From IMG/VR virus record IMGVR_UViG_3300042486_000656, positions 1 through 44,808 of that record: a DNA stretch of 44,808 nt; one strand, written 5' to 3'. A program made the translations under genes and the position numbers. Position 1 is the first letter of the stretch, and each line of letters begins with the position of its first letter. Shown one piece after another: positions 24,041-32,090 of the stretch. The notes beneath the pieces are model-generated. The model saw only the letters and a program-made list of their open reading frames with translations. It made no database searches and was not told where the DNA came from. The stretch comes from a virus.

Positions 24041-25805
24041 CGATTGGGGCCTCTGCCGGCGTCATGTTGGTGACCGCCACTTCTTCCTCGCCCTGCGCCA
24101 CGAGCTGCGCCGTTTCCGCGGCTTCCGTGATGGCGATGTTCTCTCCGAACAGCTGGAACTGGTCGAGGTTGAGTAGGCGCTCGATGATACGCGCGATGCT
24201 CTTGCCAGAGAAGTGCGCCCTGACTGCCGGGTCGTTCCACAGGCCGCTGTTGACGACAGCCATCAGGTTCTGCACCAGGACAGCGGAAGCAGCAAAGTGA
24301 CGCGCGCCCACGGCGCGCAGCTTGCCTGCCGAAGTGAGGTCTTCCTTTGTGATCGTAAGGAAGCTGACGGCACCCAGATCGTCGTCCATGATCGGAACCA
24401 ACTCGCTGGCCTTCATGTTGCGCCGGCCAATTTCGAGGAACATATTGAGCACGCGCTCCACCACGTCAATCTCGAACTGCCGCAACCGGTGCTGGAAAAT
24501 GCGCGAGGCGGCCTGTTCCAGAGTCTGCATCTCGAACGCCGTCTTCTCACCAGGTGTGCGGATGCCCATCGCTGTCTTCGGCGCACCAGCGAACTCTTCC
24601 ATGCGCTGCTCCAGCCGCTCCTGCTGGCTTTCCACAGCGAGCACGGCGCCAAGGTTCTTGCCCAGCTCCGTGATCTGCCCATCATCGCCGAGCATGATTT
24701 CAGCGCCTGGTTCCCAGTCGAACTCTTCCACCAGCCCGCGGATTGCGAGCGGAGGCTGCACCGCAAGGTCCGTGGCGTCAGCCTTGGCGTTCTCCAGGTG
24801 GTCGAGCTTGTACTGCATACCGACGAGGTTGTCGAGCGGCCCCATGGCGTACAGGTTGTCGGGGCGCCTGCGCCATCCACAGTGCCCGATGGAGCACTTG
24901 CCGTACCAGGACGGCATCGCGCGATCGTCGAGTACCCACAGGCGATCGATGATGGACACTTGCCGATTCTTGTACAGCTTCTGCGCCTGGACATCATAGA
25001 TGCTTCCGTAGAACGTCAGCACCTCGACGTAGCCCGATGCGAGGTAGTTGTGATACTGGCCGAAGCCGTCCACGTCGTAGGCCGTCACCAGGTTGAGGTC
25101 GTCGGTGGATAGGCCGTGGATTCCGTTTCGCAGGTTGGCCGAGCGCGTGATCGCTTCCCGCAGGAAGCCGTTCTCGGTTTCGGCGTCTGCCCGAGCCATC
25201 ACCTCGCCGAATGGCATCACGGCTCGGGTGATCTTCCAAGAGTTGTCGAAGCTCGCAGCGCGCGGATCGGACACGATGTCCTGGTAGCCGTAGCGAATGA
25301 GCTTCGGGCCGTAGTAGCCCTGAGTGACTGTTCCGTCGTCGTTCTCGTGCTGCTCATTGACGTGGATGACGTCGAAGAAGACGTTCCCGTTGTCGATATA
25401 GTCCAGCAGAAGCTCGGAGACGGTGCTTTCAAACCCGCTTTCTCGGGCCTTTGTCAGCACGTACTGGCGTGCTGCGCGCGACTTCTCCACCGCTGCCGCC
25501 CCCTGGTCGCCAGGGTCCCACTGGACGTACTGGTCGTTGGGGAACAGCGCCGACATGTAGTTGGCGTGCAGGTTGTCGCGGATTTGCGTCAGCTTCGGTA
25601 GGGTGGTTGAGTGCTTCCAGGGCAGCACCTTCGCTGTGGTCGTCGACGTGTCAGTCGCGAACAGGAAGTTGCGAAGCTCCAGGCGCTGGTCTTCCCACAC
25701 CTTTCGATCACGGCGTGCCGTGACCCACATTTCAGCGATGGTCTCGGCCAACGCTGCCTTGTCGAGGATGCTGGCGACTTCCGCTACGGATCGTTTGTTG
25801 CTCAT
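24030..25805 (-). CDS. Portal (head-tail connector) protein
   Basis: The product has 591 residues. The N-terminal half (VTARRDRKVWEDQRLELRNF; LPWKHSTTLPKLTQIRDNLHANY; ALFPNDQYVQWDPGD) matches podovirus portals, and its size is typical. It forms the dodecameric ring at the packaging vertex. It starts within the terminase gene's end by a 4-base overlap and is followed by the scaffold module. Confidence 0.88.
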   Translation of the reverse strand: MSNKRSVAEVASILDKAALAETIAEMWVTARRDRKVWEDQRLELRNFLFATDTSTTTAKVLPWKHSTTLPKLTQIRDNLHANYMSALFPNDQYVQWDPGDQGAAAVEKSRAARQYVLTKARESGFESTVSELLLDYIDNGNVFFDVIHVNEQHENDDGTVTQGYYGPKLIRYGYQDIVSDPRAASFDNSWKITRAVMPFGEVMARADAETENGFLREAITRSANLRNGIHGLSTDDLNLVTAYDVDGFGQYHNYLASGYVEVLTFYGSIYDVQAQKLYKNRQVSIIDRLWVLDDRAMPSWYGKCSIGHCGWRRRPDNLYAMGPLDNLVGMQYKLDHLENAKADATDLAVQPPLAIRGLVEEFDWEPGAEIMLGDDGQITELGKNLGAVLAVESQQERLEQRMEEFAGAPKTAMGIRTPGEKTAFEMQTLEQAASRIFQHRLRQFEIDVVERVLNMFLEIGRRNMKASELVPIMDDDLGAVSFLTITKEDLTSAGKLRAVGARHFAASAVLVQNLMAVVNSGLWNDPAVRAHFSGKSIARIIERLLNLDQFQLFGENIAITEAAETAQLVAQGEEEVAVTNMTPAEAPIDAP

Positions 25806-27340
25806 CCTCTAAACTGAACTCCTCCGAAGCGTGGATGGTAGGTGATCTTGTGCTTCTTCTCGACAGTCCTTGCGCGCGCGGAGCGCGGGGGGACAGCGAT
25901 GTCGATAGCAGCAGTCAGGCCGTCCTTGATGTCGTCGTGCGGAGGCCGTGTCATCACCAGCTCGTCTTCCAGGTTGGCGGTTTCGCCGCCCTTGTAGTGC
26001 CACACCTGCATGTTGTCGTACTTCGGCTCCAGCGTGGCGGCGATGCGTTCGTCCTTGGTGCCTTCGTGGCGGGTTGGCGTGTACTCGTCCACTGACAAGG
26101 ACATGCCGTGCGGCACGATGTAGTTCTCCTTCAGGTCTCGCACGATCACCTTCTGCGCTGCCGTGGCCTCTATTCGGATTTTCCTGAACCCCCACTTCTC
26201 GTACCCGTTTCGCACGGCGTCGAAGTAGCGCGCGATCTTGTCCGTCTTGAAGCGCACGATGTCGATGACGTAGACGTGGTTGCGCGGAGTCACACCGATG
26301 ACGACCAGAGCCGAGTAGTCGGCTTTGCGCGTCAGGCTGTACGCCAGGTCGAGCCCCGCGAACAGCGCCATCGGTTCTTCGCCGATGTACCATTTGCCGT
26401 CTTGCTCAACGAGCTTGTTTCGATCGTAATACTGGAACCTGCTGCGATCGATCTTGGCCAGGCCCGGGTTGTTCGGGTCGTTGTAGTACTGCGCGTAGAA
26501 CTGCTCGCGATCCTCGTACGACGCCCTGATCTTGGCCAGCACTGTCGCGTCGAAACCGAAGTATTTGCCGTCGCTCTCGCGACGCTTTCGCGGCCACAGG
26601 AACTTGCCGCCAACTTCGACAACGCGTGTGTAGCTGTCCCACAGGAACACCTCTTCGACCAACTGACCGTCGTCGTCGTACACTTCGTACGACTGGTCGA
26701 GAAACGTGGCGTACTGGTCTTTCGGGTGGTAACGCGTGCCTACAGCATCGATGTGTGCGTCCGGCTCAAGAATGGACGCAAACTGCGAAACGGCGTTGCG
26801 CACGCGAGTGCGCCCATCTTCCGTGTATGCGTTGCCCGGCACCACGATGTCGTCAAGCTTCATGCGTGTGGCGTGAAAGCCGGTGATGTTCTTGCGAAGG
26901 CCCGCGGCTTTCAGCGTGGGATCGCGAACGCCAGACTGTTTGCGTAGCGGGTGGTCGACGGCGATTTCCTCGTCGGTCCACAACTCGCGGAAGCCAGGCT
27001 CTGCGTTCACCATTTCTGGCCAATAGCGTCGGTACACTTCCGACGTCATCAGTTGCTTCACCAGACCTACCTGCTTCTTGGCAAGGTCGATCGTGGCGGA
27101 CACGTACAGGATCGTCTCTGTCGGATCGCGCGTGATTTCCCACGCGGTCTTGAGCGCCACAAGGCGGCTTTTCAGGTGGCCTCGTGGCAGCAGCACGAGG
27201 ACGTTGTTCTTTCTCTGCGAGGACGTCCACCAACGAAGCATCTCTCGGTGCTCGTCTCCCAGCTCCAGGTAAGGAGCCACAAGAGCGACGAACACCTCCA
27301 GGTCTGCTTCTGCTGCGTCGCGGATTTCGTCTGGAGTCAT
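25802..27340 (-). CDS. terL: Terminase large subunit
   Basis: The product has 512 residues. The P-loop variant is LLPRGHLKSRL (Lys57), and the Walker B-type stretch is MKLDDIVVPG. The nuclease domain has AGLDLAYSLTRKADYSAL (first Asp) and a late PPHDDIKDGLTAAIDIA acidic motif. It powers DNA packaging and cuts the genome. Its start overlaps the previous gene as TAATG. The order terminase, portal, scaffold, capsid is standard for such phages. Confidence 0.92.
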   Translation of the reverse strand: MTPDEIRDAAEADLEVFVALVAPYLELGDEHREMLRWWTSSQRKNNVLVLLPRGHLKSRLVALKTAWEITRDPTETILYVSATIDLAKKQVGLVKQLMTSEVYRRYWPEMVNAEPGFRELWTDEEIAVDHPLRKQSGVRDPTLKAAGLRKNITGFHATRMKLDDIVVPGNAYTEDGRTRVRNAVSQFASILEPDAHIDAVGTRYHPKDQYATFLDQSYEVYDDDGQLVEEVFLWDSYTRVVEVGGKFLWPRKRRESDGKYFGFDATVLAKIRASYEDREQFYAQYYNDPNNPGLAKIDRSRFQYYDRNKLVEQDGKWYIGEEPMALFAGLDLAYSLTRKADYSALVVIGVTPRNHVYVIDIVRFKTDKIARYFDAVRNGYEKWGFRKIRIEATAAQKVIVRDLKENYIVPHGMSLSVDEYTPTRHEGTKDERIAATLEPKYDNMQVWHYKGGETANLEDELVMTRPPHDDIKDGLTAAIDIAVPPRSARARTVEKKHKITYHPRFGGVQFRG

Positions 27341-27819
27341 TAGAGGTCCGAGCTGTAGCTGAGGGTTACTGGTACGTCAACCGTCACGCTGGTGACGCCA
27401 CGAGTGATTGTTGCGCGCCAGACCGCCGACGTTTCTCGATCGCGCCCGATGCTGGCGCACCACGACACGGTGAAGGCCGTGGCATTCGAGATGTTGATCC
27501 CTCCGGCTCCGCTTATCTGCGTCCACGAGATGGTAGGTCCAGCTCCACTTCCTCCCGTGGCCGTTACGGTTACGCTGTTGCTGCACACAGAAGTGAACAG
27601 TGGACAGCCAGGACACGAATAGAAGGCGTTGCCGTCGGCGCCACCTGGGCTGACGGTCGCGCTCAATGCGCCGCCACCGCCACCGGGCAGAGGGATGTCG
27701 ACCCACGCGCTGCCGTTCCAACGTTTAGCGATGGTGAGGTCTACCCAGGCAGTCCCGTTCCAGCGCTTGGCTGTGGTGATGTCGACGTACGCGGTTCCGT
27801 TCCAGCGCTTCATCGCCAC
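27340..27819 (-). CDS. Virion-type protein with RWNG repeats and Ig-like domain
   Basis: The product has 159 residues. The N-terminus has three tandem 14-residue repeats of the form KRWNGTAWVDLT (Thr/Ser and Trp/Tyr variants). A poly-Gly linker follows, then a beta-rich domain with Cys pairs (FYSCPGCPLF, SVCSNSVTV) and an Ig-like pattern ending in VTLSYSSDL. RWNG-type repeats and Ig-like domains are common in tail fibres and appendages. It is the last of three tail/receptor-type genes before terminase. Confidence 0.6.
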   Translation of the reverse strand: MAMKRWNGTAYVDITTAKRWNGTAWVDLTIAKRWNGSAWVDIPLPGGGGGALSATVSPGGADGNAFYSCPGCPLFTSVCSNSVTVTATGGSGAGPTISWTQISGAGGINISNATAFTVSWCASIGRDRETSAVWRATITRGVTSVTVDVPVTLSYSSDL

Positions 27820-27823
27820 GGCG

Positions 27824-28537
27824 TCACCAGAACCAGAGTTCGCCCACGCGAGAGGCGGTGGGCGCTGTAACCTGCACGTGGACGCCGCGGGCAGAGTCAG
27901 ACATCGACTCGTTGGTGACGTCGAGTGTCACCTCGTGGGCGAAGTGCCCGTGACCTGCGAGGGACACCGTGGGTTTACCCGTGACTTCCGACCACGCAGG
28001 CCAGCGCGTGGTGTACACGGGGGCGCCTGTGATGTTGGTCCAAGGAACGTTGGGCAGGTCGAAAGTCGTCGTGCCCAGGAACTCGTTCGTGACGGCCATG
28101 ATTTCCGCCGGGCTGCCCCACGGTGGAGTGAACTGGATAGAGCCGCTGTCCAGCTCGATGTACCTAACTCCTGGGGACAGACGCCGCCCGTCTCGATACA
28201 CTGCGAGGTTGTTGGTCCCCACCGTGTAACGCAGATCGCCGAAGCCCAGTACGTCTAGGTCGGCGGGGATGTCGACGATTTCGATCACCTGTCGCATCAC
28301 GCCGCTACTCAACCTATCCAAGGTTCTGAGGTTGACGGCACTCAGAGGCGTGCTTGGGTCCCCCAAGTTCACAATCTCGTTGGAGTCCATGTCCAGGTCG
28401 GAGGCCATGGAGTTCGGAGCGGTGCCGTCTCGCGTCACGACATTGTCGCTGAAGTCCTCAACGGCCGCAAGCGCCTCGTTGATGAGAGCCGCGTCGGCGT
28501 ACCCGCCAGTGAGTTCCGGCAGTGGTAGCTTGGGCAT
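27824..28537 (-). CDS. Tail fibre/appendage protein
   Basis: The product has 237 residues with start ATG 28537. The N-terminal part contains DLDMDSNEIVNLGDP followed by SAVNLRTLDRL, a helical connector pattern of phage tail fibres. Next comes a globular region and a beta-rich segment with LSPGVRYIELDSGSIQFTPP. The C-terminal segment NITGAPVYTTRWPAWSEVTG resembles a fibre or collar sequence. The longer open frame upstream to 29020 is a shadow of the neighbouring genes. It is a candidate for host recognition. Confidence 0.65.
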   Translation of the reverse strand: MPKLPLPELTGGYADAALINEALAAVEDFSDNVVTRDGTAPNSMASDLDMDSNEIVNLGDPSTPLSAVNLRTLDRLSSGVMRQVIEIVDIPADLDVLGFGDLRYTVGTNNLAVYRDGRRLSPGVRYIELDSGSIQFTPPWGSPAEIMAVTNEFLGTTTFDLPNVPWTNITGAPVYTTRWPAWSEVTGKPTVSLAGHGHFAHEVTLDVTNESMSDSARGVHVQVTAPTASRVGELWFW

Positions 28538-28538
28538 G

Positions 28539-29093
28539 TCATTCGTCTCCTGTGGTTTTGCGCCCTCGCAGAATGCTTTCCACGCGGCTGCGATCATTTG
28601 TGGCGTTTTCATCCACGCGCGAGCCAGGCTTCTTCTCGCCAGCCTGCTTGGTTTTCTGAGCAGGCTTGATTCCGTTGTCGGCGAGCCACTTGGCTGCCTG
28701 GAAGCTGGTTGCGCTCTGCGCAATGATGCTGTCGACAGCGCGCGCGCGCAGCAGCACAGCAAGCTCCGCGCGCCACGACGCAATGTGCTCTGCGAACACC
28801 TTGCTTGCGGCAATGCGCTGCCAGTGCTCCCACGAGTAGAAGAAACGGCGCGCGAACTTGTATTCTGTCGGATCGCTCGTCTCCAGGTAGAGTCGGCGAA
28901 TTGACGGGTACCACTTTCCGTTGTATTCGCGATCGTCGTGCTGCAGCGTGTACACAGCCGTGTCCGCGTCGTAGCCGATTTCGAGGAACAGCCCTTGCGT
29001 GTAGAAGGTGCCCCGCTCATCGCGAAAGGCGCCCCTGTCGGGGCGCCAGTCTTTGTCGAATGGGGACGTCTTAGAGTCCTGCTCGTTCTGCAT
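28539..29093 (-). CDS. Candidate terminase small subunit
   Basis: The product has 184 residues with start ATG 29093. It opens DWRPDRGAFRDERGTFYTQGLF, has a helical middle (FARRFFYSWEHWQRIAASK; ASWRAELAVLLRARAVDSI) and a Lys/Arg-rich C-terminus. Small terminases in such phages are usually just upstream of the large subunit. Here two tail-type genes separate it from terL. No helix-turn-helix signature is certain, so this is a placement-based guess. Confidence 0.42.
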   Translation of the reverse strand: MQNEQDSKTSPFDKDWRPDRGAFRDERGTFYTQGLFLEIGYDADTAVYTLQHDDREYNGKWYPSIRRLYLETSDPTEYKFARRFFYSWEHWQRIAASKVFAEHIASWRAELAVLLRARAVDSIIAQSATSFQAAKWLADNGIKPAQKTKQAGEKKPGSRVDENATNDRSRVESILRGRKTTGDE

Positions 29094-30015
29094 AGTAATC
29101 CTCCAGGGCCTGCTGTGTGGTAAGGGGCACGTTGCCCCCGCGCACGACAGCTCCGTAGAACCTGCCCTGCAAGAACAACGACGTACCCGCTCGGGCCGCA
29201 ATGTACACCGCGGCGTTTGCCAGCGAAGTGTTGGTGGGGTTGACGCTTGCAGACAGCTGGAACGCTGTGCCGTTGAGGCGCGCGTTGCGGAACGCGTCTG
29301 CCGCTGTCGCAGCGTTGACGTCCACCAGAGAGGCCGCAACGAACGGGCCAGGCACCGTGCCCGGGGTTGCCGAAGCCGCAGCGTTGGTGGCCGAGCCCCG
29401 TGCCGCAAACGTCACGTTCCCGGCCCCCGTCACGTTTGCCAGCCAGGCGCCAGGAGTCCCGGTGTAGAGTGCAGTTTGCTCCATGAGCACGCCCGCAGCG
29501 TAGGCGTCTCTGTAGAACGCGAAGAGCAGCAGGGCCTGCTGGTGCGCCGACAGGTCGATGGATGGGGTGACGAGGAAGTCGTCCAGGCCGTCGAACTGCA
29601 GATAGCCCTTTCCATTCGCGTCGACCTGGTACGTTGGCATGGATGTGCCGACGTTCTGCGTCGCGTGGTTGCCGCGGCTGGACACGTCGTCCACGCGAGC
29701 CACAGGATCACCGGGCTCGGTGACAGGAATCGTGCCAGCAGTGTCCTGCCACAGCGTGGAGATGTTCGAGATGTCGTAGGCGAAGCCAGGGGCAGCGCTG
29801 ATGAGCGTTTGCGACGGCACCGTGATGTCGCCCGTCCAGACGTCGCTGATGCTCACACCTCGAAGGTTGGCGTGGTAGGCCAGGCGATCGAGCAGCGCCA
29901 TGTACGGGACGCCGTGGGCGTCGAAGTAGGCGTGCCAGGCGTCCAGGATGGTGGTGGCGCCCGGTCGTCCGCTGTACGACTGCAACTGGGAGAGCAGAAC
30001 CTCCGGCTGAACCAT
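29071..30015 (-). CDS. LamG/ConA-like lectin-domain protein (tail or receptor-binding)
   Basis: The product has 314 residues. The first part (LLSQLQSYSGRPGATTILDAWHAYFDAHGV) is helical. The remainder is a jelly-roll pattern: DDVSSRGNHATQNVGTS, GYLQFDGLDDFLVTPSIDLS, TNTSLANAAVYIAARAGTS, LQGRFYGAVV. This is typical for LamG/concanavalin-like lectin domains in phage adsorption proteins. It precedes the candidate small terminase, overlapping its start by 23 bases. Confidence 0.7.
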   Translation of the reverse strand: MVQPEVLLSQLQSYSGRPGATTILDAWHAYFDAHGVPYMALLDRLAYHANLRGVSISDVWTGDITVPSQTLISAAPGFAYDISNISTLWQDTAGTIPVTEPGDPVARVDDVSSRGNHATQNVGTSMPTYQVDANGKGYLQFDGLDDFLVTPSIDLSAHQQALLLFAFYRDAYAAGVLMEQTALYTGTPGAWLANVTGAGNVTFAARGSATNAAASATPGTVPGPFVAASLVDVNAATAADAFRNARLNGTAFQLSASVNPTNTSLANAAVYIAARAGTSLFLQGRFYGAVVRGGNVPLTTQQALEDYYAERAGL

Positions 30016-30191
30016 CAGCGCTTCTTCTTCTTCGGCTTGGGGCTGCGCGTCGAACGTGCGGGGGGCGAGTAGCTGGAATCCCCAGTCAGGTCGCCCAGGG
30101 CGGCGTCCATGCGGCGCTTGCGCTCGGTGCCGCGGAGGGCCCCCTTCTTCGGCCCCAGGGTCATGGAACGGTTCTGCGGTTTCTCTGCCAT
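30015..30191 (-). CDS. Small basic protein
   Basis: The product has 58 residues. ATG 30191, stop TGA 30015-30017 sharing a base with the next ATG. It is Lys/Arg/Pro/Ser-rich (MTLGPKKGALRGTERKRR ... SPKPKKKKR). The strongly basic tail suggests nucleic-acid or membrane binding. No family is recognised. Confidence 0.6.
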   Translation of the reverse strand: MAEKPQNRSMTLGPKKGALRGTERKRRMDAALGDLTGDSSYSPPARSTRSPKPKKKKR

Positions 30192-30201
30192 GCTGTCCTC
30201 G

Positions 30202-30768
30202 TCAGGTGAAGAACGCGACCAGCGTCAGCCGGCCGTCGATCGGGGTGGTGCCGTAGGCCGCAAACGGCCAGCGGCTGTGAAGGAGGCTCGACTCGTAGAT
30301 CGTGCCCACGTTGTAACCCAGGGGCGCGTAGGCCACCTGTTTGAACGCCTCCGGGCTGTCCCAGTCGGGGATGATGGCTTGCGCCAGCTCGAAGTCGGCG
30401 CTGGTGAGGCGCGTGGCGCCCGTCGCCTTGTGCCGCCAGAAGGCCGTGCCACTCTCGGCCGGCGGGCTGGGCTGCAGCCCCACCACCAGGGCGTAGCGGC
30501 CCCAGCCGTCGCCGTCGCTGTGGATCATGGCGTTGGGCAGCTCCCCGCCGTAGTTGAGGCGGAAGGCCGCGGCCACGATCTTGGGCGCGCGGCCCAGGTT
30601 GTCTGTCAGACGATCGACGAGCTGGGCCTGGATGAACGACGGAACCGGGGCGACGCGCTTGTACACCTGCCCGTCGTGGGCCAGCTCGTCCCGCCAGGCG
30701 GCGGACAGCGCGTGGGTGCGGACAGCGGCAGCGTCTTCGAAGACGCGCTCGATGCGCTGGAAGCTCAC
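30202..30768 (-). CDS. 2-oxoglutarate-Fe(II) oxygenase-like protein
   Basis: The product has 188 residues. The HxD motif is in AMIHSDGDGWGRYALVVGL, the second iron His in SSLLHSRWPFAAYG, and the 2OG-binding Arg in DGRLTLVAFF. This is the double-stranded beta-helix pattern. It oxidises an unknown substrate. In phages such proteins occur near tail genes and may modify DNA, proteins or small molecules. All expected ligands are present, so the enzyme should be active. Confidence 0.82.
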   Translation of the reverse strand: MSFQRIERVFEDAAAVRTHALSAAWRDELAHDGQVYKRVAPVPSFIQAQLVDRLTDNLGRAPKIVAAAFRLNYGGELPNAMIHSDGDGWGRYALVVGLQPSPPAESGTAFWRHKATGATRLTSADFELAQAIIPDWDSPEAFKQVAYAPLGYNVGTIYESSLLHSRWPFAAYGTTPIDGRLTLVAFFT

Positions 30769-31025
30769 CGCTTGCCCTTGCCGGCGTGCCGGAGCCGGCC
30801 GCCTTCCCTGTTGGAGGCGCTGCGGCTCTGGCCGCGGGTGGCGCCGTTCTTGGAGCCCCCCTTGCTCAGGGGCTTGACGTGGTTCTCCACGGTGCCGTCC
30901 CCCACCTTGCTGCGGCCCTCGCGGATGGCCCGACGGCGCGCGCGGTTGCGGGCGACGCGCCGGTCGATGCGCTCCTGGCTCTCCTGCGCGTACTCGCGTT
31001 GGTAGTTGCGCTTGCGCTCAGGCAT
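30765..31025 (-). CDS. Small basic HNH-like protein
   Basis: The product has 86 residues. Most is Arg-rich (YAQESQERIDRRVARNRARR), with a motif VGDGTVENHVKPLSKGGSKN resembling the second half of an HNH (DHxxPLSKGGxN) and the C-terminal RSASNREGGR. The first His is replaced by Asn in the ENH context and the final NxxNL part is altered, so activity is doubtful. Similar small proteins are common near T7-like lysis genes. Confidence 0.6.
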   Translation of the reverse strand: MPERKRNYQREYAQESQERIDRRVARNRARRRAIREGRSKVGDGTVENHVKPLSKGGSKNGATRGQSRSASNREGGRLRHAGKGKR

Positions 31026-31131
31026 GGGGGTAGACGGACTTCAGCACGAAGACGAAGGTGCCGAACACCGCTGCGGCGCCCAGGAGGGCGCCGGCAGCCA
31101 GGGCGAGCAGGTTGCGGGTGAGGCGGCTCAC
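31018..31131 (-). CDS. Tiny membrane protein (37 residues)
   Basis: GTG 31131 behind AGGAG. One membrane segment, about residues 7-31 (LLALAAGALLGAAAVFGTF), flanked by Arg and Lys. It is coupled to the 41-residue gene before it and overlaps the next gene by 8 bases. Together with its neighbour it is a candidate for a small holin or pinholin beside the spanins. Confidence 0.5.
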   Translation of the reverse strand: MSRLTRNLLALAAGALLGAAAVFGTFVFVLKSVYPHA

Positions 31132-31253
31132 AGGGGCTCCTGGTCAAGCTCGTCGATGAGGGCGTCCAGCTGGCGGCGAGAGCGCCGGAGCTTGACGACG
31201 TGCCACAGCTGCAGGGCGATCAGCAGGCCCTGGATGACGGCCAGGGCAATCAC
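31128..31253 (-). CDS. Tiny membrane protein (41 residues)
   Basis: GTG 31253 overlapping the Rz1 stop as GTGA. One membrane segment, about residues 1-20 (VIALAVIQGLLIALQLWHVV), followed by a charged tail (LRRSRRQLDALIDELDQE). It could be a holin, antiholin or signal-anchor protein. The position right after Rz/Rz1 suggests a lysis role, but no test of this is possible here. Confidence 0.5.
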   Translation of the reverse strand: MIALAVIQGLLIALQLWHVVKLRRSRRQLDALIDELDQEPL

Positions 31254-31501
31254 GGGCGCTCCACGTAGTCGATGAGGGTGTCGTGGCGAATGGCGCACTG
31301 GCCGTACGCCTCCATCAGGGAGGCCAGGCGGCCGTACGCCTCGTCGTCAGTCTTGATCGGGGACAGCCCGACCACCTGCGCCAGGGGCGGGCAGCGAACC
31401 ACGGCCTCGGCCGGCGGCGAGGACGGCATCGATGCGGGCAGCGTGCTCTTGCAGGCTGCGAGCAACAGGAGCAGGGGTAGGACAGCCAGACGGGTTGTCA
31501 C
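31250..31501 (-). CDS. Rz1: o-spanin lipoprotein (Rz1-like)
   Basis: The product has 83 residues. A signal peptide with the lipobox LLAAC (Cys17) is followed by a short Pro-rich periplasmic segment, typical of an outer-membrane spanin. It overlaps the Rz-like gene by 152 bases in a different frame, the usual nested/overlapping spanin arrangement. Cys17 is the expected lipidation site. Confidence 0.85.
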   Translation of the reverse strand: MTTRLAVLPLLLLLAACKSTLPASMPSSPPAEAVVRCPPLAQVVGLSPIKTDDEAYGRLASLMEAYGQCAIRHDTLIDYVERP

Positions 31502-31766
31502 GGATCACCTCACGGACGATGGTGGACGGCGGCACATCGGCCAGGCTCTCCCGGAGGGAGGCGTTCAGCTCCCTGGCGACCTGAAGGTCGACGGACAGCT
31601 GGTTGATGGCCGACTCGTACTGCGACTTGATCTGCTTGGCGACAGCGGCCTTGCCGTCTGCTTCGCCGGTACTATGGCCTCGGCTGTAGGCATACCAGCC
31701 GAGGCCCACATGGCTCGCAAGCAGCCCGACAGCTGCAGCGAGCCATAGGTATTGCTTCAAGATCAT
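31347..31766 (-). CDS. Rz: i-spanin (Rz-like)
   Basis: The product has 139 residues. The N-terminal membrane anchor is about residues 7-27 (LWLAAAVGLLASHVGLGWYA). It then has a helical periplasmic region (AAVAKQIKSQYESAINQLSV, RELNASLRESLADV) and a Gly/Pro-rich end. Rz and Rz1 link inner and outer membranes at lysis, which requires a Gram-negative host. The start is ATG 31766 with AGGAG at 31776-31772. It is the first gene of the leftward late transcript, about 135 bases after the predicted transcription start. Confidence 0.85.
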   Translation of the reverse strand: MILKQYLWLAAAVGLLASHVGLGWYAYSRGHSTGEADGKAAVAKQIKSQYESAINQLSVDLQVARELNASLRESLADVPPSTIVREVIRDNPSGCPTPAPVARSLQEHAARIDAVLAAGRGRGSLPAPGAGGRAVPDQD

Positions 31767-31778
31767 CTCTTCTCCTAT

Positions 31779-31803
31779 GGGGCGCCTTTTCGAGAGGCGC
31801 CCC
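31779..31803 (-). promoter_or_regulatory. Leader hairpin 1 of the late transcript
   Basis: An 8-bp perfect stem GGGGCGCC (31779-31786) with GGCGCCCC (31796-31803), extendable across the TTTTCGAGA loop. It lies just upstream of the AGGAG for the first late gene, so it may affect ribosome access, and could act as a weak terminator or anti-terminator. Confidence 0.55.
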
Positions 31804-31811
31804 TTGTACTT

Positions 31812-31842
31812 GAGGAAGCTGCTGTACCCCTGCAGCTTCCTC
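31812..31842 (-). promoter_or_regulatory. Leader hairpin 2 of the late transcript
   Basis: An 11-bp perfect stem (GAGGAAGCTGC/GCAGCTTCCTC) with a 9-base loop. It stands in the 5' leader of the leftward transcript. Stable stems in tandem such as this suggest RNA-level control or processing. Confidence 0.55.
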
Positions 31843-31848
31843 TATAAG

Positions 31849-31874
31849 GGCGCTTCACTTTGGGGTGAAGCGCC
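31849..31874 (-). promoter_or_regulatory. Leader hairpin 3 of the late transcript
   Basis: A 10-bp perfect stem (GGCGCTTCAC/GTGAAGCGCC) with a 6-base loop. It lies between hairpins 2 and 4 in the 5' leader of the leftward transcript. Confidence 0.55.
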
Positions 31875-31904
31875 TTAAGAGCAAAGAGCTTAGGAGCTCT
31901 TAAG
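31874..31904 (-). promoter_or_regulatory. Inverted repeat at the late transcript start
   Basis: A 9-bp perfect inverted repeat, CTTAAGAGC (31874-31882) with GCTCTTAAG (31896-31904), and a nested AGAGCT...AGCTCT alternative. It overlaps the predicted transcription start of the leftward promoter, so it could be a binding site for a regulator or the first leader hairpin. Confidence 0.5.
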
Positions 31905-31907
31905 AGT

Positions 31908-31936
31908 ATTGTACCATTTGGGGAAGTGGAAGTCAA
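31908..31936 (-). promoter_or_regulatory. Leftward late promoter, sigma70-like
   Basis: On the minus strand TTGACT (31936-31931), a 17-base spacer, and TACAAT (31913-31908): five of six consensus bases in each element at optimal spacing. It faces the spanin/late arm. A CCCTGTTGAC direct repeat about 19 bp further upstream brings a second possible -35. This use of host RNA polymerase fits the lack of a phage RNA polymerase gene. Confidence 0.78.
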
Positions 31937-32090
31937 CAGGGGTAGTGCGTCAACAGGGTGCTGCCTGAGCAGCGCAAGTGGCCTGGGCCCGGATTGCGAA
32001 TTTTTTTGCGCAGAATCAAGAGGTTAGATTCTCCCGCCCGACCGACCCCCCACTCCCCCGGGTACCCCCTTCCTGAACTACCGTTCAGCA

